From Marthasterias glacialis (Eukaryota; Echinodermata; Asteroidea; Forcipulatida; Asteriidae), in the NCBI GenBank assembly GCA_911728455.2, contig OU452234.1, positions 12,938,838-13,002,837 on the forward strand: a stretch of 64,000 nt of DNA, read 5' to 3'. The translations under genes and the position numbers were made by a program. Below, piece by piece: positions 1 to 11,100 of the stretch. The notes below the pieces were generated by a model, which ran no database searches, was not told the DNA's origin, and worked only from the letters and a program-made list of their open reading frames with translations. Every line of letters starts with the position of its first letter. Within the stretch, counting starts at the first letter, position 1.

Positions 1-78
1 GATGGCTCACGCCCATCCAGGATGTCACGGTAGAATTTATACAAAGTGAAGGTCTTCCCGGGCAAGATTTTGACTTAC

Positions 79-128
79 CATTTACGTGGGGTGTACAGAT
101 CTACGTATTGTCCGGCTTCGTTCTGCAT
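79..128 (-). CDS. RPS21: Ribosomal protein S21 (eS21), first coding exon, partial gene
   Basis: Read on the minus strand, an ATG at 128-126 opens 16 codons, MQNEAGQYVDLYTPRK, followed by TG and a GTAAGT donor at 78-73. This matches the start of eukaryotic ribosomal protein eS21 (human MQNDAGEFVDLYVPRK), and the split codon TG_ fits the Cys that follows in the family. The acceptor is the CACAG ending at 146, so the exon runs 145-79 with a 17-base 5' UTR stretch before the ATG. The rest of the roughly 83-residue protein lies left of the window. eS21 is a small component of the 40S ribosomal subunit. The gene is divergent from TAF2. The match is short but distinctive and comes with correct splice sites; a processed copy is unlikely because introns flank the exon. 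Confidence 0.9.
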
Positions 129-145
129 TTTGGCGATTTTTTTCT

Positions 146-1406
146 CTGTGAATTAAAAATGAAAGAAATACTGTTTCAATTAACTGATCCTGAGAACATT
201 TTTCAAGGCAAGTGCACCCTGATTTTTACTTTTGAGTGCACTCATATTTACTGAATGCATGAGATAGTCAGGGAGCAATGTTCGGCTGAGTAAAATCTGT
301 ACCTTTGTGACCATTGTTTTCAAAAAGAAGGTTGTCACACTACAAGCCAACAACCTCATTCCCATGGTTGCTATATATATAAAACGTTGTGGCAGACTGC
401 CACTCTGACATTCCTGTGAGTGTGACATGAGATGCGTGACAATCATCTTTTGAAAAACAACGGAAATGATGGCCACCACTACAGTTTTTTTTTTACCAAA
501 ACTGACTGTTTTTCCCCGAACTTAAATGATAGGATACAATCGTTCAACCCTACTGAAATGTTTATGCATCACCCACTTCCCGCCACTCTTCACAAGACTT
601 CTTCAGGTTAGTTTCAAGTTTATCAGTAAACTAGTTTGTGATAATCATTTCATTTGTAACCCTCACAGTTACATCCATCTGCCGACTGTCATAAAAACTC
701 GTTCATCCAGACTGTCAGGACGATTAACATTGCACACAAACAAGTATGAAAATAACACAAGTTTACATGGCACTAATGTAGTAATGTGAAGGAGGTGACA
801 TCGACACTGACACGACAGTGTGACAGTCACTGACACTGTCTTATTCCCCACATTTTTCGATTTTTGAGGACGTTCCTCATGACTTCGACTTCGCTATTAT
901 GCCATGTGGGCTTGAATGATGTTTGACGTATCATCGTATGCCACCCAATTCTGGTAATTTTGGACCCTATGTTGCATTCGCCAGATCATATGATCATGAT
1001 GATGATGATGATAAGAATGTTTCTATAAAAAAAGCGATGTAGCATGGAACTAAAAAAAACATGCTCGGACCATCTCAATGAACTGCCGTGCATGCACTTG
1101 CGGCTAGCCCGATACCCAGTCGGCAGTGCAGTGCCAGTGCCAATGCAATGTGGCAACGTCCATATATATTGTAGGCCTAACTTAGGAATTGGCAATGGCA
1201 TGATTGGAGAAATTAATCAATGTTAGATTTAGAATGGCTACGTTCATGATGAAAATATTCCAAAATTTTAACGTCTTAAAACAACTTATATTATAAATTC
1301 ATAATTCATATTAGCCAGGACTTGTTCTACTATCATTTGAACAAAGAATAATCGTGATCATTTACAGCTATTTGTTATTTCTAAGCAATTTTAATTTGTG
1401 ATTTAC
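146..1406 (-). other. Probable 5' intron of RPS21
   Basis: The sequence upstream of the RPS21 start exon has no further in-frame coding signal. A possible upstream donor (CTCG then GTAAAT on the minus strand) lies at 1406, preceded by a pyrimidine-rich stretch at about 1439-1447. A GAT-type microsatellite lies at about 994-1013, and a short self-complementary GACACTG/CAGTGTC stretch at about 798-840. I see no other gene in this interval. Confidence 0.4.
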
Positions 1407-1447
1407 CGAGGGTTCGCAACTAGCACAGAAGCCACATGTAAAAGAGG
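1407..1447 (-). other. Candidate non-coding first exon of RPS21 with TOP-like start
   Basis: On the minus strand a CCTCTTTTAC tract at about 1447-1438 resembles the 5' terminal oligopyrimidine start of ribosomal protein mRNAs. A GTAAAT donor follows about 40 bases later. The placement fits an untranslated first exon joined to the exon at 145-79. It is inferred only from motif and position, and it contains an ATG that would be an upstream start. Confidence 0.25.
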
Positions 1448-1779
1448 TAGAGGGCGCACTTTGATAGAACTGCCAAAACGAGGCTAAAATCAGCAACATT
1501 AAATTTGATATTCTTATTTTAACTCAAATAATTAAGAATTACTCAACAAATGCTCCATCTAAATATTCGAAAGTTTGTTTTATATATTTGACATAGTATT
1601 GGCAAATGATTATATTTATTTTATTTATTTATTTGTATTTGACATTACCACGTTGTTATTCAGGTCAAATTGGGTAAGAAAATGAGCGGAGCAGACGAAC
1701 ATTTTTCTAAACAAAAAACCAGTTTGTCTAGGTTTGTGAGCTGATTGTGGTCCGTTTAGGTCAGGGGGAAAGACTGAAG
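1448..1779. promoter_or_regulatory. Probable divergent promoter between RPS21 and TAF2
   Basis: The interval separates the candidate first exon of RPS21 on the minus strand from the TAF2 start codon on the plus strand. An ATTGG (reverse CCAAT) lies at about 1667-1671 and no TATA box is evident near the TAF2 start. A head-to-head housekeeping pair sharing about 300 bp is inferred from layout only. Confidence 0.35.
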
Positions 1780-4700
1780 ATGTCCAAGATCTTCAAGAAA
1801 GGAGAGAAAACATTCGAGACACCCCGTCCATTTAGATTATAAGTATTTTTTCTTTATCTCTCGTTTGCGTTTACATCGGCAATGCAGTATGGATTGTGTT
1901 GAGAAGAATGTGCAATGTACATGTACGTTCAGAGTGCGAATTATGAACATGCGCGCTCAACTTATTAGTATTACCTCCGCCTAGCCGCCTGCATAGGAAA
2001 ATGCGCAATATTGCTGTGCATCGTCTAAAATAGTTACTTAAGCTTGCGCAATTTAAAGAATAACAATAAAGTTTCCCCGCGCATGTATTTGATGTAAATT
2101 GTCATTGTCATTTATGTGAAGTGGGTAAAATGTCACAACATGTCTACTTTCCTCTTTTACAAGAAAATCAATGCTTTTTAAATTTTGCTTTCTTGGTTGT
2201 CACGTTTAATGTCATGAATGTTTTTTGATTAATGATTGATGTCCAAGAGTTGTGAATCATACACCCTTTTTTAAGGCTTTTTGTCCCACCAGTTTGTGAT
2301 CTTTTATATTAATTTAAACTAATTAGTAATAATATATTATTATTATATTAATAACAATATTTTAATATTATTCAGTAACTAATACTATAGTAATAATATT
2401 GAGTTGTATGGGGCTAGAAAATAACAAGCATTAATTAGCATTACAAAATGACTCAGTCAGAAACATCAACAAACTTTACAAGAAATATACAACTGAAAGA
2501 TGATGTCGATATTGCTGTATCCGGATGACGTCTGCCACCTTTCAATTCACAACCTAAAAAACTCAATAACCAACAAGTTAAAAAATTGCGCCCATACACT
2601 AACAAAATTGTACTGATTTTTCATTTGGAAAATATTGTATAGAAAGTTAATAGGTCTGTTCCTTTATGAAGTCAACAGAGGTAATTGTCTCCATGCCTCG
2701 CTTCTTCATTGCCTTGGTGCCCCTTGAAATGTTCCAGTTACAATTTAGATTTCCCTCATTGAGGTGTCCTACTAAGGAAAAACTGCCTTGCCCATGGAGG
2801 TAGAAACTCCATGCTTGCCTAACAAGAACAAAATCTCAGGACTAACAAAAAGAGATTATTGTTTAGCGCATCTATCTACAACAACATTTGGATATTGTTA
2901 AATATCTTGATTTACAAGTACAAACAGGCCTTATTCACAATGATCATTTCTTTTTTGTTTTGTTTCTTGTTTCTTACGAATCACCAGATATTGTGCATAA
3001 CCGGAGTCAACTTTCAGAGAAAGTCTATCATCGTAAGTTTGCACCTAAAGCTGATCAATTTTCTATGGCTGTTAAACCAATGTATGCAAATCCTCTTTTA
3101 ATTTTTATTAAAAGTTTATAATTTCTTAAAAAGTTGTACATATGTACATTCTTACTAGGCCCCATACTGATGTCAAAATCTTTTATAGCAGCGTGTCGTG
3201 GCCGAGCGGTCTAAAGTATCAAACTCAAGTTCTGATGGCAGAGTTGTCAGAGTGTGGGTTCAAATCCCGGTCAAGACAATAGTGTTCTCGTGCAAGACGC
3301 TTTTGAAAACTGTAGATGCTTCTCATCACCCAAGAGTAAGTGGGTACCTGCGAGGGTGGTTGATGTGACTGATCAGCAACCTGTGCGCCAATTTTTTTGC
3401 CGGTGCTGCACACTCCAAAGGAGTTGAGATGGTTTCAGGAATAGGTAAGGCCCAATGAACAGGGGTAGTAATAGTGTAAGGTGCTTTTTAAAACAAAGAT
3501 TAAGAATGCCTAACAAATGCCTAATTATTATTGTATTCCAGGGCTATGTTGAACTACATCTCCTTCCGCTTAGGTCAGGGGTCAATCGGATCTTCCTCAA
3601 CAGCAAACAGTGCAATATCCTTTTTCTAGTATTAGGCCGTGTCCGAATGAATGGTTTCGGCAGTGGCTACGGCCGGAACGCCGAGGATTCCTATTCTTGA
3701 ACGTTGTCATTGCAGCCAGCGGCCATAAACGTAGCTGAAGTTGCTTGATTGGGACACGGCCCCAGCAGTATCATAACAAGATCGAGATTCAACTTATTTC
3801 ATTAAGTTGAATTTATTTATTAATTTGAAATTTAATAGTATTTAATAATCGCAACAGGGATAAAGAATAGGCTCTATGATTTTGGTTTTACTCTTTCACC
3901 GATATGATATAAGTACTGTATACTCGGCTCACTGCTAATTACAGGATTCAAACTGACCTCTTGTCACTGGGCACATCTCAGTGGTCTAGTAATCAAGACA
4001 TCTGCTGTAGAAGGCAAGGGTTGTGGGTTCCAATCCCACCCAAGCAACCTGTTGGTTTTTTCCCCTGCGCAGAGCTCGGAATGCAATTGAGTATACAGTG
4101 CTTATCACACATTGTTGTAAGGGTAAAACTAAAAATCATTTAATTTGAAATTGTAGCAAAGTAATGCAAACTTTTATCATTTTTCTGGCCTTTCATTGCC
4201 AGGCCAGTACTGGTTCCATGGTATGTTAAGACATCTGCTCTGGAATGTGGAAGGTCGTGGGTTTGAATCCCCCTCGAGGTACCTGAAGAATTTTATTCTC
4301 CTCAGGACTTGTAAAGCACTTGAGTACACATTGCTTATCCTACATAAGTGTTGGGCAAAGCCAATGGGAGTCTTTTGAACGCTAGGTGGCAGCAGACATA
4401 GCAGGGAACTTTCCATTGTTTACGCAGTTCTGAGCACGCGCACATTTCCCAGGAAAACGGATTTACCTTTGTCTGCTACCACCTAGCATACCCAAGAGTT
4501 CTTTGTTTATCAAGGCCAAGCAGTCTAGCACACCTGGTTCAAGTTTTGGTGTTTCTGATCAGGCCCCCCCAAAAAAAGTTCTGTTTCCGATTACATGCCA
4601 TTTCAAAATAGGGTCGGTAGGTCGGGAAAAATTTTTTTTAACAGTTTTTTTTTATTGTGGTGATACTGATTTAAAATACAATACAATACAATAGGTTAAT

Positions 4701-5101
4701 TAATGCCTTATATTCATTAAATTTTCATTATGCCCTAAGTCCACCACAATCGTCCAGGATCTCATTGAAGGATGCTTCCTCAATGCTCCACAATCCTCCA
4801 TGTATCAAATGTCGACCTTCCTCAATCCTTCACAATCCTCCAATTGGTGATTTTCGAATATGCCTCAATCAACCAAAATCCTCCAAATCCTCCGGAGGAT
4901 TATGGAGGACTTACGAAGGTTATGGTTAGCAATTACCAAAAGTATACCTCGTCTTTAACCCCATTTCTCATCTTGAGATCCAATTATTATAAACCTTAAC
5001 TAAACAACACGAATCTATCGCATCTGCATCAATGAGATATGGGAGGCGTCGTTCATGTACAGTGACCCATCGCTCTCTATCTGCCAAAATGAAACCAAAC
5101 G
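1780..5101 (+). CDS. TAF2: TAF2 exons 1-4 (N-terminal strand region) with two AT-AC introns
   Basis: Exon 1 (1780-1838) encodes [19 protein letters not shown] plus two bases, aligning with human RKKGDKGFESPRPYK. Exon 2 (2978-3032) continues [19 protein letters not shown]. Exon 3 (3542-3614) gives [10 protein letters not shown] to LNSKQC. Exon 4 (5011-5101) gives [20 protein letters not shown], against human RIYRVRINDLEAAFIYNDP. Exon joins 1-2 and 3-4 work only if the introns begin with AT and end with AC; no GT-AG choice keeps the frame and the alignment. The longer open frame starting at 2859 over exon 2 is intron read-through, not the true start. Confidence 0.93.
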
Positions 5102-8100
5102 GTAAGTTCATACAAAGATTTGTTTCTTCCATGTGTACAATAAAAAGTGGTATCAAGATTACCTGAGGAACTGATCACAAAATTCATCTAGAAGCAGACC
5201 TCCTTTGTTTTATTCCCTCCCCAATTGTGGCTTGTTGATTTTTGGTCAGCCACTTCAAGTTATTTCATTGCCTTATTTTTTTCTCCTGTAAATTCTTGTT
5301 CACTAAATTTCTAGATCTTCAATTTTATTTTGAATCTTTATGTGAAAGATGTAAGTTTGAGACATGGGGCTTTTTTTGAACCTCGGTTTGGGCTCTAGCT
5401 CAAGGCTCAGAAGTCTTTTGACGGCTCAGAAGTCTTTTGACGGAGAAGTCTTTTGACGGCTCAACATCAACTGGAGAGACTACTTGTCCAATAAATCCCT
5501 CTATGGCGCCCTATTGCCGATCTGGCAAAAGATTGCTTATAGGCAGATCGGCCTGGCAGGACACAGCTAGCTGCAGACATCCAGAGCTGCTGGCAAGCCG
5601 ACTGGTGCTGTGGGAACTGACTCGTGGGAAGAAGCTGATGGGAAGACAGAGGATGAGCCAGCGTCAGTGTCCTGAGGAGGGATGCTTGTGCGGAGACCAG
5701 AAACAAAGCTGGCTGCCTGCTTGGAGGATAGAGGAGACTGGAGCCGCCAAGAGATGTCCGGCCTGCTGGCGACTAGATAATCTAGACTCCATTTGATATT
5801 AAAGCACTGTGCAAAATGCACACTGCTAAAAAATTGATGATGGAGCCCAAGCTGAAGCCGGCCATTTGCTCCAGTACTGATTTGCTCTCTATGTCTTTAA
5901 TTTTGTTTTCAATGAGTGTAAGCCTTGAGGCTTTGCATGGTAGAGGTATATATTTATTCAATTCTAAATCACTGTAAAAAAAAAAGGGGTAAAGAACGTT
6001 GGAAAAGTGAGCATCTATACCTAGCCTTGCAAATTTTCAAATAGGCAAAGGAATCACACAGTTTTGGAAAGCAATTTCTTTGGATGATTCAGCTTCAAAA
6101 GTCTGAAATTCTTGTGTTGAAAAGTGTGTGATTGCGGTCGTCTGGCCTAAACGTTCAGCCACTCGAAGGTCTCGGGTACAAGCTCTGAAATATTTTTCAC
6201 AGATTTCGAGAAAGAAGAGCCTTGAATCAAACAAATGCAACAATCATCATGTACCGTACCGCACTTTCCATATGGAGGACATCATGTTTGTTTACATTTA
6301 ATACCCACAATAGGTCACATGACGCGGGTCGCGCAATCGGTCTATTGCCTCCACTCTGGTCATTGCCTTGTTGCCCTTGAAATGTTCCAGTAGAAACTTA
6401 CAATTTCCTCATAGAGGTGCCCTTTACCAAGAGTGAAGCATACAGGCCCTGGTTTGGTTCTCAACACTTCAACTAGTGTGCTCTCCAGATGACAGTCAGA
6501 GCGCACTTGTTGATACTATTGAGAAGAAACCGACCGGCTTTTTTCAGAACCAACACCTCGTCCAAAAGAATTTGCTACCAGACCTAATTCTTCACAGAGG
6601 CATGCCCCTGGTCATTGCCTTAGTGCCCTTTGAAATGGTCCAGTAGAAGTTTAGATCTTCCCTCATAGAGGGAAGCAGCTGAAGGGAAGTAGAAGAAGAA
6701 AGTATCAGGCCTGTATCGCATAGTGTACCCATGTTTTCAATGAACCTAATAGGAATATTTGGGAGTTGAATTTCCACTTTTTACTGATATTATAGTAATT
6801 TTGGCTTGTTTGCAGGCGTAACCTTGATTTCTTCTCTGGATGTCACAGTACAGCCATGAACTCAGTTGACCCTGATCAGGCCAATGGAGAACTTCTTATT
6901 AAGATTCCTCAAGACGCAATGCATCTTGTCAATGGTATGTAAAGCCTCTTCAATCTCATCAACATAAAAACATAATACATAACCCTAGCTGATGCTCCGT
7001 TCTGGAACCAACCTGGGTTTTTCCAAACTAAACCGATATGAGTTTATGTAGGATCCCCACTGCCTCCAATCGGCTGAAGTCAAATGTACCTCAATCCACT
7101 AAGATCAATCAAATCCTCCAGATTGAGTTTCACAGGACTTGGGGAAGTTTAGGCAGGGTTTTCCCATAACTTTTTCAGTGACTTGCCGGCAGGACTGTTG
7201 AGCTAGTCTTTTTACTACCCAGCCATTTTTTTCACTAATCCAAGTAGTGAAGGTTAGAGAGGAGTTGAAATTCGATAAAGAGACTTTCCTCCTGCAGTGG
7301 AGCGACACAGCTGTAGAGTCTTGTGAGAGGACACAAGATTTCTTCCTTGGACCTGTCAAGACTTAATTTGTATATTTTTCTCTTTCATTCAGATCAGAAG
7401 ATGTTACAAGTCAGTATAGAGTTTTCTTTAGAGAGGCCCCAGGGTGGAATTCACTTTGTCGTCCCAGACACGGAAGGATCAATGGCAGAGGTGAGATTAT
7501 TCTTGCAGCTCAAATTATAATTTTTGTCAAAAAAAAACAAAAAAACCTTTACACGAGGTACCTCTTCAGCATTTGATTCTAACATTTGATTATTTTCATT
7601 GTCCTAACCACATCGTACGTTCCAGCCAGCTGATATGTCATGATATCCTAAGCTGGACCATTCCAAAAATCCTATAGGGGGTGTCAATCAACTGGGGTTA
7701 GTTACTTTATCAGGAGGGGCAGTTAAAAAACTTCTGCCACCATGCCTTTGTGTACAATGTCAATTGTCAATGGAACTTGTCTCCGCTGGATGTTGCCCGA
7801 TGCTAAAGTGGCACAATCTGTTGAGCGAGAAGACATGCTTATCTTTTGATGTATTGTCGACAATTATGTGGTTGTGCCAATCCACAAATTTTTCAGACAT
7901 TCTGTCTCAGATTGGTAAACACATGAATGCAAATGCTGATAACGTCACGTCGGCATGTTGGGGTAAAATGGTATCACGTTTGAAGGTTATGGAAAATTTC
8001 ACTGAATTTCACAATTTATTTTACAACTGAGTTTTGAAGTGGGCGTGGTAATCTTGTCGGAGATGGAGAGGGAGTTCATTCCATAGAGATAGAACAGAGT

Positions 8101-11100
8101 GTGAGAAAGATCTGATTCCCCCCTCCCCCCACCATGAGTGGCTTGTGTGTGGGATTGGATTGTTGGAGCTGTTTAGGGCCCAATTTCATGACCCTGCTTG
8201 CCACGGAATACCACGCTTACGTTGCCCTAGTCTTGGTTCAATACCTTCCTGTTGTCTATAGCCTGTTGTTTATCACCAATAGATGGCGCTATCTCAAGAC
8301 AAACCGCTATCACTCACGAACCGCTATCACAGGAAGCTATCCTTTGAACCAGAAATCAAGATCAAATTCGGTACGCCCTCTGTTGTTAGAATTGACCCAA
8401 TATGGTATTTCGTTTTTAGCACAAGGATAGCTTAGGAACCCAGACTAATGTTGCCCCTATAAAAGCATGTGATTCTACGGGCAGCAAGGGGTCGTAAGCG
8501 CGGAACTCCAGGGTAAGCAGAGCCATGAAACTGGGCCCAGATGATGCAGAAGATGTTTCAGGCCCTGGATGTAAGTTGATCATCATAACCTAGAGAATCA
8601 GGTAGATGAGAAGGCAAATTTTTGCAATCTGATTGATCTTTCTTTTCAGAGAGCAGCACATATGTTCACCTACAGCCACGAGAACTCATCTCGCGCATGG
8701 TTTCCGTGTATCGATACCTACTCAGAACCCTGTACGTGGAAGTTGGAGTTCACCGTGGATAAAGCCATGACGGCCGTCGCATCGGGGGATCTCGTTGAGA
8801 CCGTGTACACGCTGGACATGAGGAAGAAAACCTTTCACTATATGCTCAATGTCCCGACCTCTGCTCCTAACATTGCATTTGCTGTGGGGTAAGTTCTCAA
8901 TCAATCAATCGTAATGTTTATAAGGTGCCATTCCAACGTTCTTTGCTCATGGTGGCCGTACAGTATGCTCTTGAAAAAAGGTAAGTCTTGAGTGACGTCT
9001 TGAAAGTAGATATCGTAGCTGATTATCTGATGTTGGAAAGAAGATTGTTTCAGATCCTGGGGGCCACGACGGAAAAGACCCGATCAACCCCAACTGTGCT
9101 TGCTTCTGGTAATGAATAAGGCAGTTTATGGGTTGTTTCTTGGATGGTCAGTAGGTTGGTCGGGTATGTTGGACCATGAGAATTCAGACATCTTAATTTT
9201 GAGCTCTTTGATTTCGAGTACTAGTTTTTGTTGAACAAAAAGATAATGATGTACAATTATCACACAAGGTCGAGTGGAATACAGAAAAATATAGCACTTT
9301 TGCGACCCATATCCAACGAGGCCGAAGGTCCAGTTGGATATATGGGACACAGACGCACTATATATATTTATTTTTTTTTCCACAAGTGGGCGTGTAATAA
9401 CAAATTTGTTTTCGAGCAGACTTGACACACGGCTTAAAATGGCAGTCGTAGGTTCAAATCCTGCTCCAGTCAATTTTTCTTTGTTCACCCCCTAAATTAA
9501 ATTAAAGTTTCAAACGTCAGCAAGTTTCTGCCATTTGGATAGCTGTTCTAAGTCTTTTATGTGGCGCAGGGCAGAGCAAGCTGCATATATGTTGTATGTA
9601 GTACCCAGGTGTGCCCCATTGATAGACAGTTGCTGTGGTGGGCGGGGCTTAATGGATCGTTCCATAAGGACAAGTTCTTAAAAGTAATCATTTCGTTCGA
9701 AAGTGTAACAATCAGGTTTGATTGAGTTGATATTTCATAATTCTGACATTGAGGATGTCTGTTAATTCTTGATCAGAGGGTTTAAAAACTTAGTTCAGAT
9801 TGTATCATTAATGGTGCTGGTACTTAAATGTAATGATAACAAAATGGGAACATCTCCAGCTACATTTCAGCTTCAAACACATTGAAGTTCAGGCTTTAAT
9901 TATAAAAAAAAGGTTGGAATTTTTTAATGTTTTTCAGGCCTTATGAGATCTTAGTTGATCCAGTGATGCCAGAGGTGACTCACTTCTGTCTACCTCAGTT
10001 GAAGCCTCTCCTTGAACACTCCACAGCATTCCTACATGAGGTAAGTTCAAATAGTCTGCCATCAATTGCTTCTCTGCAACCAAGAGTAGAAATAAGAACC
10101 TCAGAGTGTAATTGGCTGTAATGAGATATTGGATTCCGTTCATACGTGAATTTATGATATGCATGTTTACAGCACAATAAATAAAGCAATGCAAGATTCA
10201 GCTGTCAAGCTATGCTATTCAGAGGTCAAGCTATTCAAAGGTCAAGCTATTCAGAGGTCAGCTATTCAGAGGTCAAGCTGTTCAGAGGCCAAGCTGTTCA
10301 GAGGTCAAGCTGTTCAAAGGTCAAGCTGTTCAGAGGTCAAGCTATTGTTAAGATTTTGGATTACCCAAATTTACATAAGAAGCATCTTGTGGCATTACTT
10401 TGTAACCAAGCAGTCTAGCACACCGGACTTGATTCGGGTGGCATCATCATCAGAATGTGGGTTTGATTCGCGGCCTGGTTGACCATGATGCTTGTGTCCT
10501 TGAGCAAGACACTTGATCATAATGACTTGCTTCTCTTAACCCAGGTGTAAATGGGAATGTATAAATCATAGTTCACATAGACACCCTAAACTGCATACAG
10601 TTAAATGTGTCACAAGATCAAATAATAATAATAATAATAGTGGCTTCTTATATAGCGCTCAAGTCCGTCACGCAGTGACGCTCATGGTGCTCCATTATTA
10701 CCTGTGGTCACTGGGCCATTTACTTCATTTCTTAAACCATCTCAGCTCCCTGGGGAGTATGCAGCCTGTGCTGCCAAGTATGTAGCGCTCAAAGCTAAAC
10801 CAATCACATAAACCATCTCTACCCCTCACAGGTACCCATTTAACCCCTGGGTGAAGAGAAGCAATTATAGTTAAGTGTCTTACTCAAGGACACAAGTGTC
10901 ATGACCGGGATTTGAACCCACACACTGATGACTTAGCCACCAGAACTTGAGTTTGATGCGCTAAACCGCTCGGCCACGACACGCCACAAAGAAGAATGAG
11001 AGGGGACCAGTTGCTCTATGGCTTGATACCTCTCTTGCGGGCTACCATTCTTAAACACTTACGTAGAGTGAATTGACCGCGGACCTAATTACACTGCCAT

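Larger units (their letters stand above)
3615..5010 (+). other. TAF2 intron 3: U12-type AT-AC intron
   Basis: The donor is ATATCCTTTT, an exact match to the minor-spliceosome AT-AC donor. The 3' end reads AACCTTAACTAAACAACAC, with a CCTTAAC branch site at 4994-5000 about 11 bases before the AC. The join TGC-A|GA-ATC restores Cys-Arg-Ile-Tyr as in human TAF2 (KQCRIYR). An in-frame TAA at 5001-5003 rules out extending exon 4 leftward. Inside the intron are a MITE (3633-3761), two SINE B copies and a hairpin MITE. Confidence 0.95.

Noticed and set aside
2859-3101. 80-codon open frame as the TAF2 start
   Set aside because: Only exon 2 within it is TAF2-like; the rest is intron. The true start at 1780 aligns with the family N-terminus.
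5437-5796. 119-codon open frame in TAF2 intron 4
   Set aside because: It starts in a short tandem repeat and has no recognisable domain. TAF2 splicing across it is complete.
8890-9120. A second gene within TAF2 intron 7
   Set aside because: Short open frames on both strands have no family match and overlap repeat-like text.
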